64,000 nt of DNA from Pachyseris speciosa (taxonomy: Eukaryota; Cnidaria; Anthozoa; Scleractinia; Pachyseridae): assembly GCA_016490735.1 (NCBI GenBank), contig JAEMWC010000003.1:2666001-2730000 (forward strand), read 5' to 3'. Positions 1 to 10,970 of this stretch are shown here, in pieces. Position numbers and translations under genes: made by a program. The first letter of the stretch is position 1. The number at the start of each line of letters is the position of its first letter. The notes under the pieces were generated by a model. That model searched no databases. It had not been told where the DNA came from and saw only the letters and a list, made by a program, of their open reading frames with translations.

Positions 1-2494
1 CCGGCATTCTGGTGGACAGATGACGCATGTCGTTCAAGAATGGGACGAGATAGCGCGCGTAGTTTTGGCGATCATACGCAAATGCCCATGGTATCACTTC
101 TTCGATGCATGACAGATACAACTCCCAGCTACCAGTGCGCGACGCATAGATAAGGTTCAACATCAGCTCGCACAGCTCCAAGTACGAGAGCCAGAACCTT
201 CCTAACTTTGAGCCTTTCTCCTTCATTCTCTGTACATAGACATTGAACTGCTCTCCAAACTCGCGGAACTCACTGCTGTTCATCACTCGCTCGAACTCTT
301 CATGGTTCAGTTCTAGCTTTAGCTGTTCCAAGTTCAAGGCAGGCAATGACTGGATTGAAGACTCAAATTCTGTACTGTTTTCCATTTAGAGACTAATCCA
401 CTGAACCCTCCGCCACGACATCGCTCTGGACAGCTAGTTCTCTAAGCCCTGCATCCCCGAATCGGCTTCCGATGACTCCCAAAAGCATTAGCAACAAATA
501 GAAACCTCCCATCATTACGACTAGGCCAACGAATAGCCCCTTGTGTTTCCAGTAAACTTCCATGGCCTTGGCATAAAAAGCCTGATCAAAAACACAAACA
601 ACAGCATTCAACTGCAGGCGATCTTTTATCTCACACCCTCGAGACAGCACTTCGCACGCTGTCTTCCGGTCATGGGCAGGGGAGTCTATAGTGTCCAAAT
701 AACTAATTGTGCTCTCCACAACCACAACACGATCGCGAACTTTAATGTTAAAGCCAGTCGACCCAGGCACTAGTAACAATAGATGCGTTTGGAGCTTTCT
801 GACCTCGAGCCACACGAGGTAGCGCAGTGTCAGTTCCTTTGCCTTTTCAGTATAAGAAGAACTTACTCCGAGGTTTTGAACATGCGGCAGTTCCCCTGGC
901 CTCTTCCGCTTTCCACCGTAGACTCGGGGATCTCTCTAGTCACCACAGTCGCTGAGAGGGATCTCCTGCATTTCTTCGCTACTTATGGTGCGTAATCTTG
1001 GTCATCTGACTCGTCTGTGCGCTCTCTATCATTTCTCTCCGTGACGAGGATGGAGTTCACGCAATGAGATGTTCCAGCCCCACTCAGTATACATTCCAGG
1101 TTATCAATATTATCCGCCATCATCAGGGCGACAGTGGACCAGGACTTCTCTTGCGTTACACTGGCAGGAATGACGACTCGGTTTTCTTCTAACGCATACT
1201 CGGTCTTGATCTCTTCTACTAGGTCATAACGTACGCCATGGCCGTAGTTATTGATTAGCTTCACAATCTCTGTGTTATTACACAGGGCCTTTACAACAGA
1301 AGGAAATAACACGCTTTTGGGAGTTTTCACAACCCCATCCGTCACAGAAAAAACAATATCTTGTGCGAAAGACTCTTTCAGCCTTTTTGTTCTTTCTGTA
1401 CTACTTCTCTCACTGTCGAGTGATTTCCCAGAAATAAGCACAGTCAAAAAGACGTCGAGTAGATGTGGAATATAGTCACTGGTTCTACTTGGTTTCAAAT
1501 CGTCTTCTTTAGGCGCCAAGACATCTGCGGGTTAGGATCTTTTATTTCATTGCTAATTAATTGTGCAATCTTTATCATATTGTGCAATCTTTATCATATT
1601 GAGACCTTTAAGCGACTCCAGCTCGGCTTTGACCTCAAAGAAATCCTGGATGGCTTTGTCTATCGACAACGCGTTTGGATACATTAACACATTGTTATAC
1701 TGGCAAGTAATAAAATTAATTTCTGGAAACATGTTTGAAAGTTTTCGCATGAGGTTCTTTTTGTGTGATTCTGATACTGTTGCTCCAAGTTCACTAGCTT
1801 TGTTCAGAAACAGTTTTTTGACAACTTTATATTCGATTATTTTAGGGTAGTCTATCAACTCTTCGCAAAAATCGTACACAAATTCATAAACAGGTTTTAA
1901 TTGGCAATCTGTTTCTTTCGCCCTTTGACCTTCGTTTGTATTGGAATAAATTATTCTCACGAAACTTTTGTAGCAGGAAGCGTGGTACTTTGCTTCGCTA
2001 GAAATGAGATCTTTAGCACATATTCCAATCACATACCGAGCAACCTCACTCATAGCAGTGTTTTGTTGTATATGAAGAGAAGCACATGCTCTAACCGTAT
2101 CATCGGCGCGAAATTACTGCACACTGTGTAGCTTCTCTCTGGTCTTTGTGTTTGGCTTGTACTTTGACTTTTTACAAAACAAACATTGATCTGGCAGAAT
2201 CGCTGAGCTTGACTGATTTCCGGCTCTGGAGCTTCTTCTAGGCACACTTCCAGTTGCCGCATCATCAGATGGTTTGTTAGTGACTTGCAAATCTCTCTTG
2301 TTGGTGAACTCATCTCTGCAGTTGCGATGATATTTGATGGGATTTTCGGGGAATTCGCTTTCGGTCGAAGCCTCCAAAATTGGTTTGTGATTCCGGATCA
2401 CAGCAGCACGATATAACGTTGTCCATGAAGAAATATCTCTGCACTGGGCTAGCTTTGAGTCCGAACAACCGCATATAATGCATTCGTCCGCCAT
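1..2494 (-). pseudogene. Decayed copy of a multicopy cnidarian transposase-like (DUF6589-like) gene, cut by the window edge
   Basis: Minus-strand reading begins with a Cys-rich segment (MADECIICGC...) at 2494 and continues with a second Cys segment (CLFCKK). Further blocks follow at 2053-1553 and 1519-983. A hydrophobic block with GLVVMMGGF and GVIGSRFGDAGLRE lies at 815-393, and an open block (FWLSYLELCELMLNLIY) runs off the left edge from 382. I recognise this order from a large family of uncharacterised cnidarian proteins that resemble DUF6589 transposase-like proteins; that match is from memory. Damage is clear. There is an in-frame TAA at 2114-2116 and a 19-bp direct duplication (1561-1579, 1580-1598) that shifts the frame into stops. 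A further one-base shift lies near 1510, an in-frame TAG at 393-395, and a frame change with an apparent short deletion just after it. The blocks stay collinear, so this is one broken gene. Confidence 0.72.
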
Positions 2495-2618
2495 TGATCA
2501 TTGTACGGAAGAAACACATTCGCACCAGGGTGAAAAGCTATTGAATGTTTGTGCGACCACGTGGTTGGGAAGGAAAAAGGCTGTTGTTTTTGAGGGGGCT
2601 TTATTCAACGCACATGCA

Positions 2619-2619
<1 letters not shown>

Positions 2620-2680
<61 letters not shown>

Positions 2681-2681
2681 G
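2620..2681. repeat. (TA)n microsatellite
   Basis: About 60 bases of uninterrupted TA dinucleotide, ending in TTTATATATG. ORFs through it (YIYI repeats) are artefacts. Confidence 0.95.
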
Positions 2682-2899
2682 TACTTGCACTCTTTTCGAA
2701 AATAATTTTGAAAAACCCACTATTTCTTTTTCAATGATTATAATTGCAAACTGGTCGTATAATAGTGATATTAGACATGTTTCGGCTGTTCCCCTTAAGT
2801 GAGCCATAAACCCGAATTTTAGGGTCTCAGCTGATGGACTATAATCTATCTAAAACCTGTTTTTCATGAATTCCGTGTATAATATAACATTAAAAATGA

Positions 2900-4000
2900 A
2901 GGTTAACTAATCGTTTAAATTGACTGAGAGATTTAGCTTCTCTCTCATCACAGGTTAGAGAGAACTGCTCTGCTACAGCTAAAGCTGTTTTTCATGAAAT
3001 TAGTTCTCGGAAACGAGACAAATAGTTTGTTACGCGTTTCATTTCGTTTAACAAATTTAGAGGATAAATATTCAGGAACAAGACCATTTAAACACTTGTA
3101 TACCATTAAGGCTTTCTGTGTTTGAAATTGAGTGCTCAAGTCTTTCCAATCGAGTTGCCTAATTAAGCAAGCATCACAGCTAGAAAAGGTTAAAGCGCGA
3201 GCGGCACAGTTCTGAAGCTTCTGTAGCCTGTCAAATAACGTTCCACCACAATTACCCCAGACAAGATTGCAATAATTGAAGTGAGATTGAATTAGTGCGT
3301 TGCATATATAATGAAGAGAAGGTGGGGGGACAAAAGGTCTAATTATTTTTATTGCTCCTAATCCCGGAAGCGACCTTCTTAGATGATTTATCAATGTGTA
3401 TTTGCCACCGTAGATCTTCGTCAATAAATATTCCAAGCGATTTAACAGAGGAAACATGTTCTATCGGAACATTATCAATCGAGAGCTTAAGTGGGTTCAA
3501 CAAAGTACTCAATTTTTGTCTAGAGCCAATTAGCATAAATTCAGTTTTGGCAGTGTTCATATGTTTATTGGAAATAAGCCATTTGTTTAGGTTATATAAA
3601 TCGTGATTCAGATTTAACTGTATTGAATTCATATCAAAGCCCGCATAAGTGATGTGGGTGTCATCAGCATACATCCTAGGCTGGCACGACTTTGCGGTCC
3701 CCCACATTAAGTGAACAGATTCTAGAAAGAGAACTATTAACGAGACATCGTTGTCTACAATTAGTTAAATATGACTTAAACCAATCAAGAGCTGTCTCTT
3801 TGTATTCCGTATTGGTTCATTTTAGATGAAAGGATATCATGGTCAACGTTGTCGAATGCCTTTCTTAAATCGAGAAAAACCACAGCATTAACATCAGTAC
3901 CACATGGTTTCGGTTTCATTTGAGTCAACGGCAATGGCGTCGTTTGAGAGGCGGGAAATGTGGCTTTCGCTTTCGTTTTCAGCATTAAGTAACCCACGAT
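2900..4000 (-). mobile_element. 5'-truncated non-LTR retrotransposon (LINE) reverse transcriptase fragment
   Basis: Minus-strand translation gives, in order, an RT motif VFLDLRKAFDNVDHDIL (near 3890-3840), the catalytic MYADDT (near 3675) and the RT thumb/C-terminal region. That last part (LRRSLPGLGAIKII, HFNYCNLVWGNC, LQKLQNCAARAL, CLNGLVPEYL) ends at a stop at 2948. The pieces lie in three frames (3997-3785, 3707-3339, 3457-2948), so the copy is frameshifted and inactive. The endonuclease domain is absent. Domain order and sequence style fit the CR1/L2-like clades common in cnidarians; the exact clade needs an alignment. Confidence 0.85.
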
Positions 4001-4295
4001 TCAAGAAGGCTTTGTACCATATATATAGCCTGTAGTCCTTGCAATTGCAAAGTTCCTGTGGGCTCATACCAGTTAAGAATGAGGTGGTCCGCTTTGATAG
4101 ATTTCCTGTTTTCATTTTCCAGCAGCTTCGCCGTTTCACGATTGACAATGAGATGCTTTTCGGCGAAATCAATAAGTTCTTCCAAAGAACCCAACCAAGA
4201 AAACTTTGATTTGTTGAACTTCAAATGTCTGGTATCGAAGAGGGATTGAGATGCAAGAGAATCGTTATTATCGTCACTGTTTTTTTTCGCTAAAA
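3985..4295 (-). pseudogene. Fragment of an uncharacterised cnidarian multicopy protein
   Basis: Minus strand reads FNKSKFSWLGSLEELIDFAE and then ADHLILNWYEPTGTLQLQG, preceded by a possible splice acceptor (TTTTAG) near 4290. The pattern F-SW--SLEEL ... I-WY---TL-LQG recalls a repeated cnidarian protein family that I cannot name functionally. It breaks into other frames below about 4020 where the LINE begins. Read as an exon relic or a fragment carried with repeats; no function is claimed. Confidence 0.35.
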
Positions 4296-4329
4296 TTCGT
4301 GGAGATCAAACTAACACGTCCGTCAGCCT

Positions 4330-5075
4330 CCATTATGCGGTGATGGTAATGATAACAATAATGGTAATGGTGGTGTTGATGATGATGATGATGGTGATGG
4401 TGGTGGTGATGATGGTGATTATGGTGATGACGATGCTGATGGTGATGGTCGTGGTAATGATAATGGTGATGCTTATGGTGATGGTGATGATGATGATGGT
4501 GGTGATGGTAATGGTAATGGTAATGGTTATGGCGATGATAGTGGTAATGGTAATTGTAATTATAATGGCAGTGGTCATAGTGATGATGATGGTGATGGTG
4601 ATGGTAATGGTGGTGGTGGTGGTGATGATGGTGATTATGGTGATGACGATGCTGATGGTGATGGTCGTGGTAATGATAATGGTGATGCTTATGGTGATGG
4701 TGATGATGATGATGGTGGTGATGGTAATGGTAATGGTTATGGCGATGATAGTAGTAATGGTAATTGTTATATAATGGCAGTGGTAATATTAATGGTAATG
4801 GGTATTTTAATGATATTGATAATGGTGATAGTTATGGCGATGGCGATGGCGATGGTGATGGCGATGGCGATGGTTATAGTAGTGACAATGTTAGTGGATG
4901 GTAATGACCGTGGCAGTGGTTGTGGTAGCGACATGTTAGTGATGATGTTAGTGGTATTAGCGCTAGTAACAGTAATGCAAACAGTGACGGTAACGGTGAT
5001 GATAATGCTGGTGGAAATGTTAACGGTATCGGTAACAGCGGTAGCGGTAATTATAATGGTGAAAATAATGAAATA
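4330..5075. repeat. GATGGT/GGTAATGGT-type imperfect trinucleotide tract with internal duplication
   Basis: About 740 bases dominated by GAT, GGT, AAT and GTG triplets. A stretch of roughly 110 bases around 4410-4530 recurs with few changes at 4626-4740, an offset of 216 bases, so a segmental duplication lies on top of the simple repeat. The Met/Val-rich and Ile/Thr-rich ORFs on both strands are by-products of the triplet bias. Confidence 0.9.
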
Positions 5076-5194
5076 ATCAAATGCGCATAACAACACTGGC
5101 CGGGCGACTTTGCCAGACTGCTTACAACACAATTTACAATTAATGAAGTAACAGTTGAGTTATGAATGTCCCGTAATGTAAATATCAAATTAAG

Positions 5195-5400
5195 ACAGAC
5201 AGTTGGGGTGGTTACGTCCCTAGTGGTTCTTTTAATTACGTCCCACAGAATCAATTATGAAGAGTTTTGAGACAGCTGCAGGGCATACGGTTTATCGCCC
5301 TTATCCGACAAGACTAGAAACCCTAACCGTTTGTAGATTTAATTAAACAGGCAGCACCTTCTCCTCAATTATTTAAAGACCCTGAATGTTGGACAATATG
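5195..5400. repeat. Dispersed repeat family R1, copy 1
   Basis: Shares several blocks with 27540-27790: TACGTCCC, CGTCCCACA, a block reading TACGGTTTATCGCCCTTATC here, and AAGACTAGAAA followed by TAACCGTTTG. The two copies are diverged but collinear, which marks an old dispersed, SINE-like repeat. No coding sequence is seen. Confidence 0.6.
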
Positions 5401-5785
5401 GCACAAAGCTAAATTGTTCGAAAAGCGTATGGGTTGTATGTATGGGCTGTTATAACCGTTAATCCAGGACTAATTTTAATCGGCCCAGTGCAGCGCAGTG
5501 CAGTACAGTAGAGAACAGTGAGGCTTTATCCATCCATAGTCCACCGGCAACCATCTACATAACTCGCAGAAGGAGCTCAAGCAGCGACGAGGGCAATAGC
5601 GGCCAGAACGATACAAAACAATAGCTTTAATGAACAAAACATTATAATGGCTCTGCGAGTGTCTTCTCACTTTGGTACGTTTGTTTAAATACAAACAAAC
5701 AAACAATCGCTCTGTACGTACGCTTTACATTTTGGTACATTTTTTGCCGTCCTCAGCGAAACAGCAACGTGACATGACCAGATTT

Positions 5786-5834
5786 TAGCGGAGCTCCAGC
5801 GGCCCGAAGGGCCGCGAAGCGGAGCACCATACCT

Positions 5835-5866
<32 letters not shown>

Positions 5867-6060
5867 AAAATGGCTAGCGGTATTGCTCGTGGGCGCGCAC
5901 GACGACGACGACGACGACGACGGTGGAGTTGCCCAATAACTAATAATATCCTAATAATAATCATAATATATATATTTAGCCAAGCCTAAAAGCAGAGCTC
6001 CAAAAGCATTCTTTTTCTACTGGCATTTACATATAGTCTGCTAATGTCATATCACCCATC
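5786..6060 (+). repeat. Dispersed hairpin repeat (family R2), copy A, with (CGA)n tract and tail module
   Basis: Contains in order GCGGAGCTCC, the hairpin GCGGCCCGAAGGGCCGC, GCGGAGCACCATACC, TCATGGTAAAAATGGCTAGC, an ACG/CGA triplet run, and TAATAATATCCTAATAATAA. A tail module follows, TTAGCCAAGCCTAAAAGC...GAGCTCC, continuing to TTTACATATAG. Further copies lie at 10827-11017 (reverse), 22972-23130 and 32525-32700 (reverse). Tail-only copies lie near 8050, 12755-12840 (reverse) and 30930-30965. Confidence 0.8.
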
Positions 6061-7510
6061 TGACCTCACTCAAGCTACAGACCCAATGCTGTAAAAAATA
6101 GTATGGAAAGGTGATCTGAGCCAGTGGCACAATGGATTTGGACCCCACGTGGATTTGCACCCTCCAGTCCAGATCTGCTTGTGGATCAGATTTGGACCCA
6201 CTAGTCCAGAACTGCTAGCAGATATGAATCCCCTTTTACGGATTTGTACCCCCACCCCTCCTAAAAACAAGCGTTCTATTCAGTAAGGTAATAAAAATTC
6301 CTTTCCAAACTGAGTTTGGAGATGTTAAAAAAGCAAAATAAAAATATTGAGGTAGGTTTTTTTAAAAATAATCTTTAATACCTTGTGTAAAAAAGAACCT
6401 GCAACGCTAGTTTTCATCTATAAATTTTTAAAACAAAACATTTCTTAACATCTTAGAGCAATACCTAAGGACAGGTCTGTTTCCCTGTTCAACTGTAGGC
6501 AACTTAGTTACATACTTAGCTACTTAGGTATGGTTTAGAGCCACTAGAAATTGGTGGAGAAGCCTGGTTATTGCTCCTGGAATCAGTATCACATCAGATA
6601 TATAGTGATTCAGATCATCAGTTCATAATGAATGCAATTGCAATTATCCACAGCCTCCCATGAGACAGTCAGAAATCAGAAATTGTGTATCCTCTGGATA
6701 TATGTATGCCTCACAAAAATTATGAAAGAAAGATACATGGAAATCAATAAAAATATTTAGATGCCATGAATTAAGACCAAGATATTTCTTTTGAGCAATT
6801 ACTTCTTGACCTTACTATCACAAAAAAAAATGCTTGCTAACATTAAGCTCATCACTCAATGCACCTACAGTGTTTTCAAAAAGAAATCCAGCTGCTCTTC
6901 TGGCCAGTTAAGTGCAAGACCAAACAATTTGATAATAAAATATTGGGCATTTGGTTGATACCACTATCAAGGTGATTCATCAAAGCAAAAGTGCTGGAAA
7001 TCTGTGTTAGCCGTCTTAACTTGATCTTAACATACTTCATCAAACATCAGAGATTCCATTAAACATTAATGCCAAATGTCATCCAAACATCCCACTATAT
7101 TGGTGTGACCAGCTACTAATAAAATTAATTGAAAGACTGTATGCAGGAGAAGGAAGTCCAAAGGATGTGTACATTGATGAGAAAGAGCTTACTTTAAGTT
7201 TAATTTTAAGTTTTAAGTTTAATAATACTTTGTCATGCGAATACAACTAAGCTGATACAAAACAAAAAAGTGCATGACTGGAGAATAATTGGGAGAAACT
7301 AAATTCCCATACAAAGAATGTTATCTAATATCACACATTCTAAAAACTAAGAGGTGAAATTTAAACGTGGACTAAAGCTAACCTAATCAAATTAAATCAA
7401 ATACTTGTCTCTTACAAGTCACCCCTGATTTGAGATTGAGACTAAAAAGTATGAAGTAATCCAAAGCAAACCTAATTAAATTACATACTTGTCACTCACA
7501 AGCTACATCT
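6061..7510. other. Unassigned AT-rich intergenic DNA
   Basis: No convincing coding region. At 6120-6255 a loose motif (GGATTTGnACCC) occurs about four times, reading like a degenerate short tandem repeat. The rest (6270-7510) is AT-rich with small A/T runs and a TTTTAAGTTTAA patch near 7200. Confidence 0.5.
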
Positions 7511-7513
7511 GAT

Positions 7514-7921
7514 TTAGGCCCTGTTCGCACTAAGACAAAAATTTGAGTTTGGCGTCTGCAAAAAAAAATGAAAATTTTGTAATCACCAATTTTTTGTTTT
7601 TGTAATCCTGTTCGCACATGAAGATGCGAAATCTTTTTTAGTGACAGATAGCTCTAATGCAAGGCAACCGCAAAAACTACACTGAAGGAGTCCGTCATCA
7701 ATTTGATGACCCAATGACGGATGGATGTCAACGAACAAAGGATTTTCTCGCCTGGCAAAATTTTTACAGCCTCCTAAGCTAGTCGACGGAATCTTTGAAG
7801 TTTCGTTGCGCTTGCAAAAATTTTGGTGAGTGCAAAAAATCGTTCGCACTAGAAATGGCTTCGCGTTGACAGATGTTTTGGCAAATCAAACAAAATTTCG
7901 CGTAGTGCGAACAGGCCCTTA
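7514..7921. mobile_element. Tourist/PIF-Harbinger-type MITE with TTA target duplication
   Basis: The left end is TTA|GGCCCTGTTCGCACTA (TSD 7514-7516). The right end is the inverted TAGTGCGAACAGGCCC|TTA (TSD 7919-7921). The inverted ends differ at one base, and both are flanked by TTA, the 3-bp target typical of PIF/Harbinger elements. The 402-bp body has no transposase, so this is a non-autonomous copy. Confidence 0.85.
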
Positions 7922-8130
7922 AATTGACACTAATAATGTAATAGATAGGACTTAAAACTGCTTAAAGAAGGTGCATGTATGATGTTCGATGGAACACCAT
8001 TCCAGTCTGCTATGTAGCGATTAAAAAAAAGAAAAGCTGAAGGCCATATATATATTTAGCCACGCCAAGCCTAGAATCGGAGCGGCACACTCTCACCGAG
8101 CAACTTCGCAAGGGTTTATTTGGGCCAGTT

Positions 8131-9133
8131 TACAGCGCTTACCAGTCACACGCGCCCTCCAACGGCTTTTTCCTTTTTCGAAAACTAAGTTTTGGTGGAC
8201 GTCAATCAAATGTTTCCATGACAATATAGTCCTCGTTTCGTGTCAGTTGTCAGTTTCACGGTCATGTTCCATCGTCGTTGTGATCAGGTATAATCGCTCA
8301 GTTATTACTAACAAAGTCGTTTCCAGTTTAATTCGTTGAGATGGAGGATTATTATGTCGAGACAACATGGTCTGCCTTTAATCACATAGCATGCAGAAAC
8401 ACTTTTTGGGAGCAAAACGTTTGTGTAGAAGGCAGTGAAGAAGGCGATTCGATTGTACGTGAACACTGGAGCCGTAAGCGATCCGCCAAAGAGAAGATCA
8501 AAGAAACAAAAAATATCAGGTAGCTGAAAACGTTGGCCTCAGAAAATAAGTCGAGTTGTGTGGAAATTGACTTTTTATCAGCTTTTTACGGATGTAGATT
8601 ATTTTAGGGGCAGAAAGTCATTCGTTATGATAATCCAGAGCTCTAGCTATCTTGACGAGTTGCAAGCGTGGTTGGAGTACGAGCGAGGTGAGGCGTATGC
8701 AATTGAAACCCTCAGCAGAACTTTACGACAAATGGGATTGACAGTACAAAAGGTACTAAAAGCCGGAAGAGATTAGCAGTCAAATTTGCGTAGTTCATCC
8801 TGTAATATTAAAAGGTTATTATTTAGTTCTCATGTTGTGGTTTGTATACACTGTTCGTAAATTTGTAGCCTCAAATCATTGCCCGTGAGCAAGACGAACG
8901 AAAAGGCACAGAGTTCAGACGATTTACGTCTCAGTTTCAACCAGAACAGTTCCTGTTTCTAGACAGTCAAGTAAAGATGAAAGAGCAACTTGGGTACTCT
9001 GCGAGTAGTTCGTTTGATAAAAGAAATCCCGTTATTGTCATGGATACATTTGATTGACGTCCACCAAAACTTAGTTTTCGAAAAAGGAAAAAGCCGTTGG
9101 AGGGCGCGTGTGACTGGTAATCGCTGTAATTTG
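8131..9133. mobile_element. Inverted-repeat element (family R3) with a small conserved ORF
   Basis: A block of about 100 bases at 8131-8228 (TTACCAGTCACACGCGCCC ... GACGTCAATCAAATGT) is repeated in inverted orientation at 9036-9133 with only a few differences. The span of about 1 kb holds the ORF starting at 8341 and 3' sequence related to the 26.3-26.7 kb copy. No transposase is recognised. Confidence 0.7.
8341..8776 (+). pseudogene. Small repeat-encoded ORF (MEDYYVETTW type), broken
   Basis: The reading frame starts MEDYYVETTWSAFNHIACRN and ends at TAG 8521-8523. Downstream sequence keeps similarity in other frames to the copy on the minus strand at 26357-26664 ([10 protein letters not shown]..., [35 protein letters not shown]). 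Conservation of the amino-acid pattern between the two copies suggests an ancestral protein of at least 100 residues carried by the repeat. I do not recognise it. Confidence 0.45.
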
Positions 9134-9169
9134 TGTCCAAAACAATTGAGCAGCAGCAGGGAAAACGAA

Positions 9170-9320
9170 GAGTTTTCGATAGTAAACGTTTGCAAAAAAA
9201 AAAAAAAAAAGACAGACATTCTTGAGTCCTAACTACTTTCAGATGAAAGCGTAAAGGGATTCAAAGCGGATCAAAAAAAACAAAAAAAAAACAAAACAAA
9301 AACACTACAAGCGAACAAAG
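9170..9320. repeat. A-rich low-complexity tracts
   Basis: Poly-A run at 9193-9210 and AAAACAAAA repeats at 9272-9305, following the R3 element. Confidence 0.6.
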
Positions 9321-9496
9321 TACGATGCCGGCGAGTGTTTGCTCGAAGAAGGAGAAGGTGGAGAAATTAAATAAGACTAGCAAGTAATTAAAATAGCTTG
9401 TACTGATAAAGCTAGGAAAATCGGTATTTATTTTGACATAAATACCTCTAGAAAAGAAAATAAAGGGTACAAACTCTTCGTTTACAGCAGTCAACA

Positions 9497-10827
9497 GGAA
9501 TTTATCAAAACCAGCCAGCCAGTCAACCCATTTCGCTGTTTTTAACATCCAAACGCTGATTCTTACCGGTTCAAACAAATTAAGCCGACATGTTTAAAGA
9601 CGCCGAAACTTAATTGTTGTTTACAGGCTGCTTTCGACGAAGATCTCTTAAAGACTTTTCTCAAATGACGAGTGAAGCGCGCTGGGTTTTGACTGTTTTG
9701 GCAGCATTTTGTCAGATTTTGAGAAGTGCACATGCACATGCATTTGATCGGATTTTTTATTTTTACTCGAGCTTGAGTTTCCGCCTTTAATCCTTAATTT
9801 TACGAGGACTCATTGCGATTACGTGTTAATAAGATAAGGACAAAAGTTTCTTAACGCTATTGAGGAACCAAGGTCGAAAAACAGTCAGCCAAGCCGAGTA
9901 AAAACACTCGTTCGCTTGCAAAGAAAACAACGTAACAAAACAAACAAACAATTCAACTACTTCTTTGCGTCCAAAACGAGTACAGATAATTGTTATTTAT
10001 ATCCATTCGAGAGAAAAATACAAGTTTCATTCCTGAACAAAAGTAACAACGATTAAACCAAATGTTAAGCTTCTATTTATTTAATTTACCTCACTGTCCT
10101 GTGTTGTAGAGGTTTCTACCACTTGAAAATACGTAAGCTTCAGTAAAGTAAAAACAAGCATCCGCAAAAATAGCCAACGGTTTGTCCAAAGAAAGAGCTT
10201 CTTCCAGAGAGTTTGAGCTACTCATTCCTCCCATTGATACCGGTGAACTGTTAAGTGACTTTTCTTGGTGAGATGCAAGATGCCGCGGTGAAGTGAAAGC
10301 CCTTGAAGCGTTGAATTATACTGTTTTCAACCGCACAATCTTTGAAGCTTTTCCTGAGAAAAATCTTCCGTCCTTCCTTTCATCACTTGAAAATTCACCT
10401 TCCGGAGTATCTTTTGATAAGGTCTTGATCTTTATGCTTTTTACGCGAAAGACAAACTTCGATCGAAGAAGATGAAGTTGTTTTGCTCAAAATAAAGAAA
10501 CCAACTGAATGTGAAATTACCAGCCGCAGAAAGCGCGCGAAAAATTTTAACGGCCTCGATTTGGTTTGGGTGTCCCACACTTGGCTTGAGCCTGCGATCC
10601 AATCGAAAGCAAGTACCTGGTCAGCGGTCAACTTCAAAAAAACAGCTGACCTCGATGAGGTCTTAACTTGAGCCCGCGATATGGTCACGTTACACTGGTC
10701 AGCGGATACCTTGTTTTGACAGGTGTCAATTGGCTATAAGATGGATGTCCAGTATCAAAGATGTACGCTGTAAAGTAGCTGGTCAGCTGGGCCAGGTGGA
10801 GTATGGCCGCCATGTTGGATTATTATG

Positions 10828-10858
<31 letters not shown>

Positions 10859-10862
10859 GACT

Positions 10863-10902
<40 letters not shown>

Positions 10903-10938
10903 GCGTACGCGCCCACGAGCAATACCGCTAGCCATTTT

Positions 10939-10970
<32 letters not shown>

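Noticed and set aside
2478..2802. ORFs with YIYIYI runs
   Set aside because: Produced by the TA microsatellite.
4340..5132. Long Met/Val- and Ile/Thr-rich ORFs on both strands
   Set aside because: They follow from the triplet-repeat composition; no domain, start context or splice support.
7583..7849. 88-residue minus-strand ORF
   Set aside because: Lies inside a 402-bp MITE; no motif.
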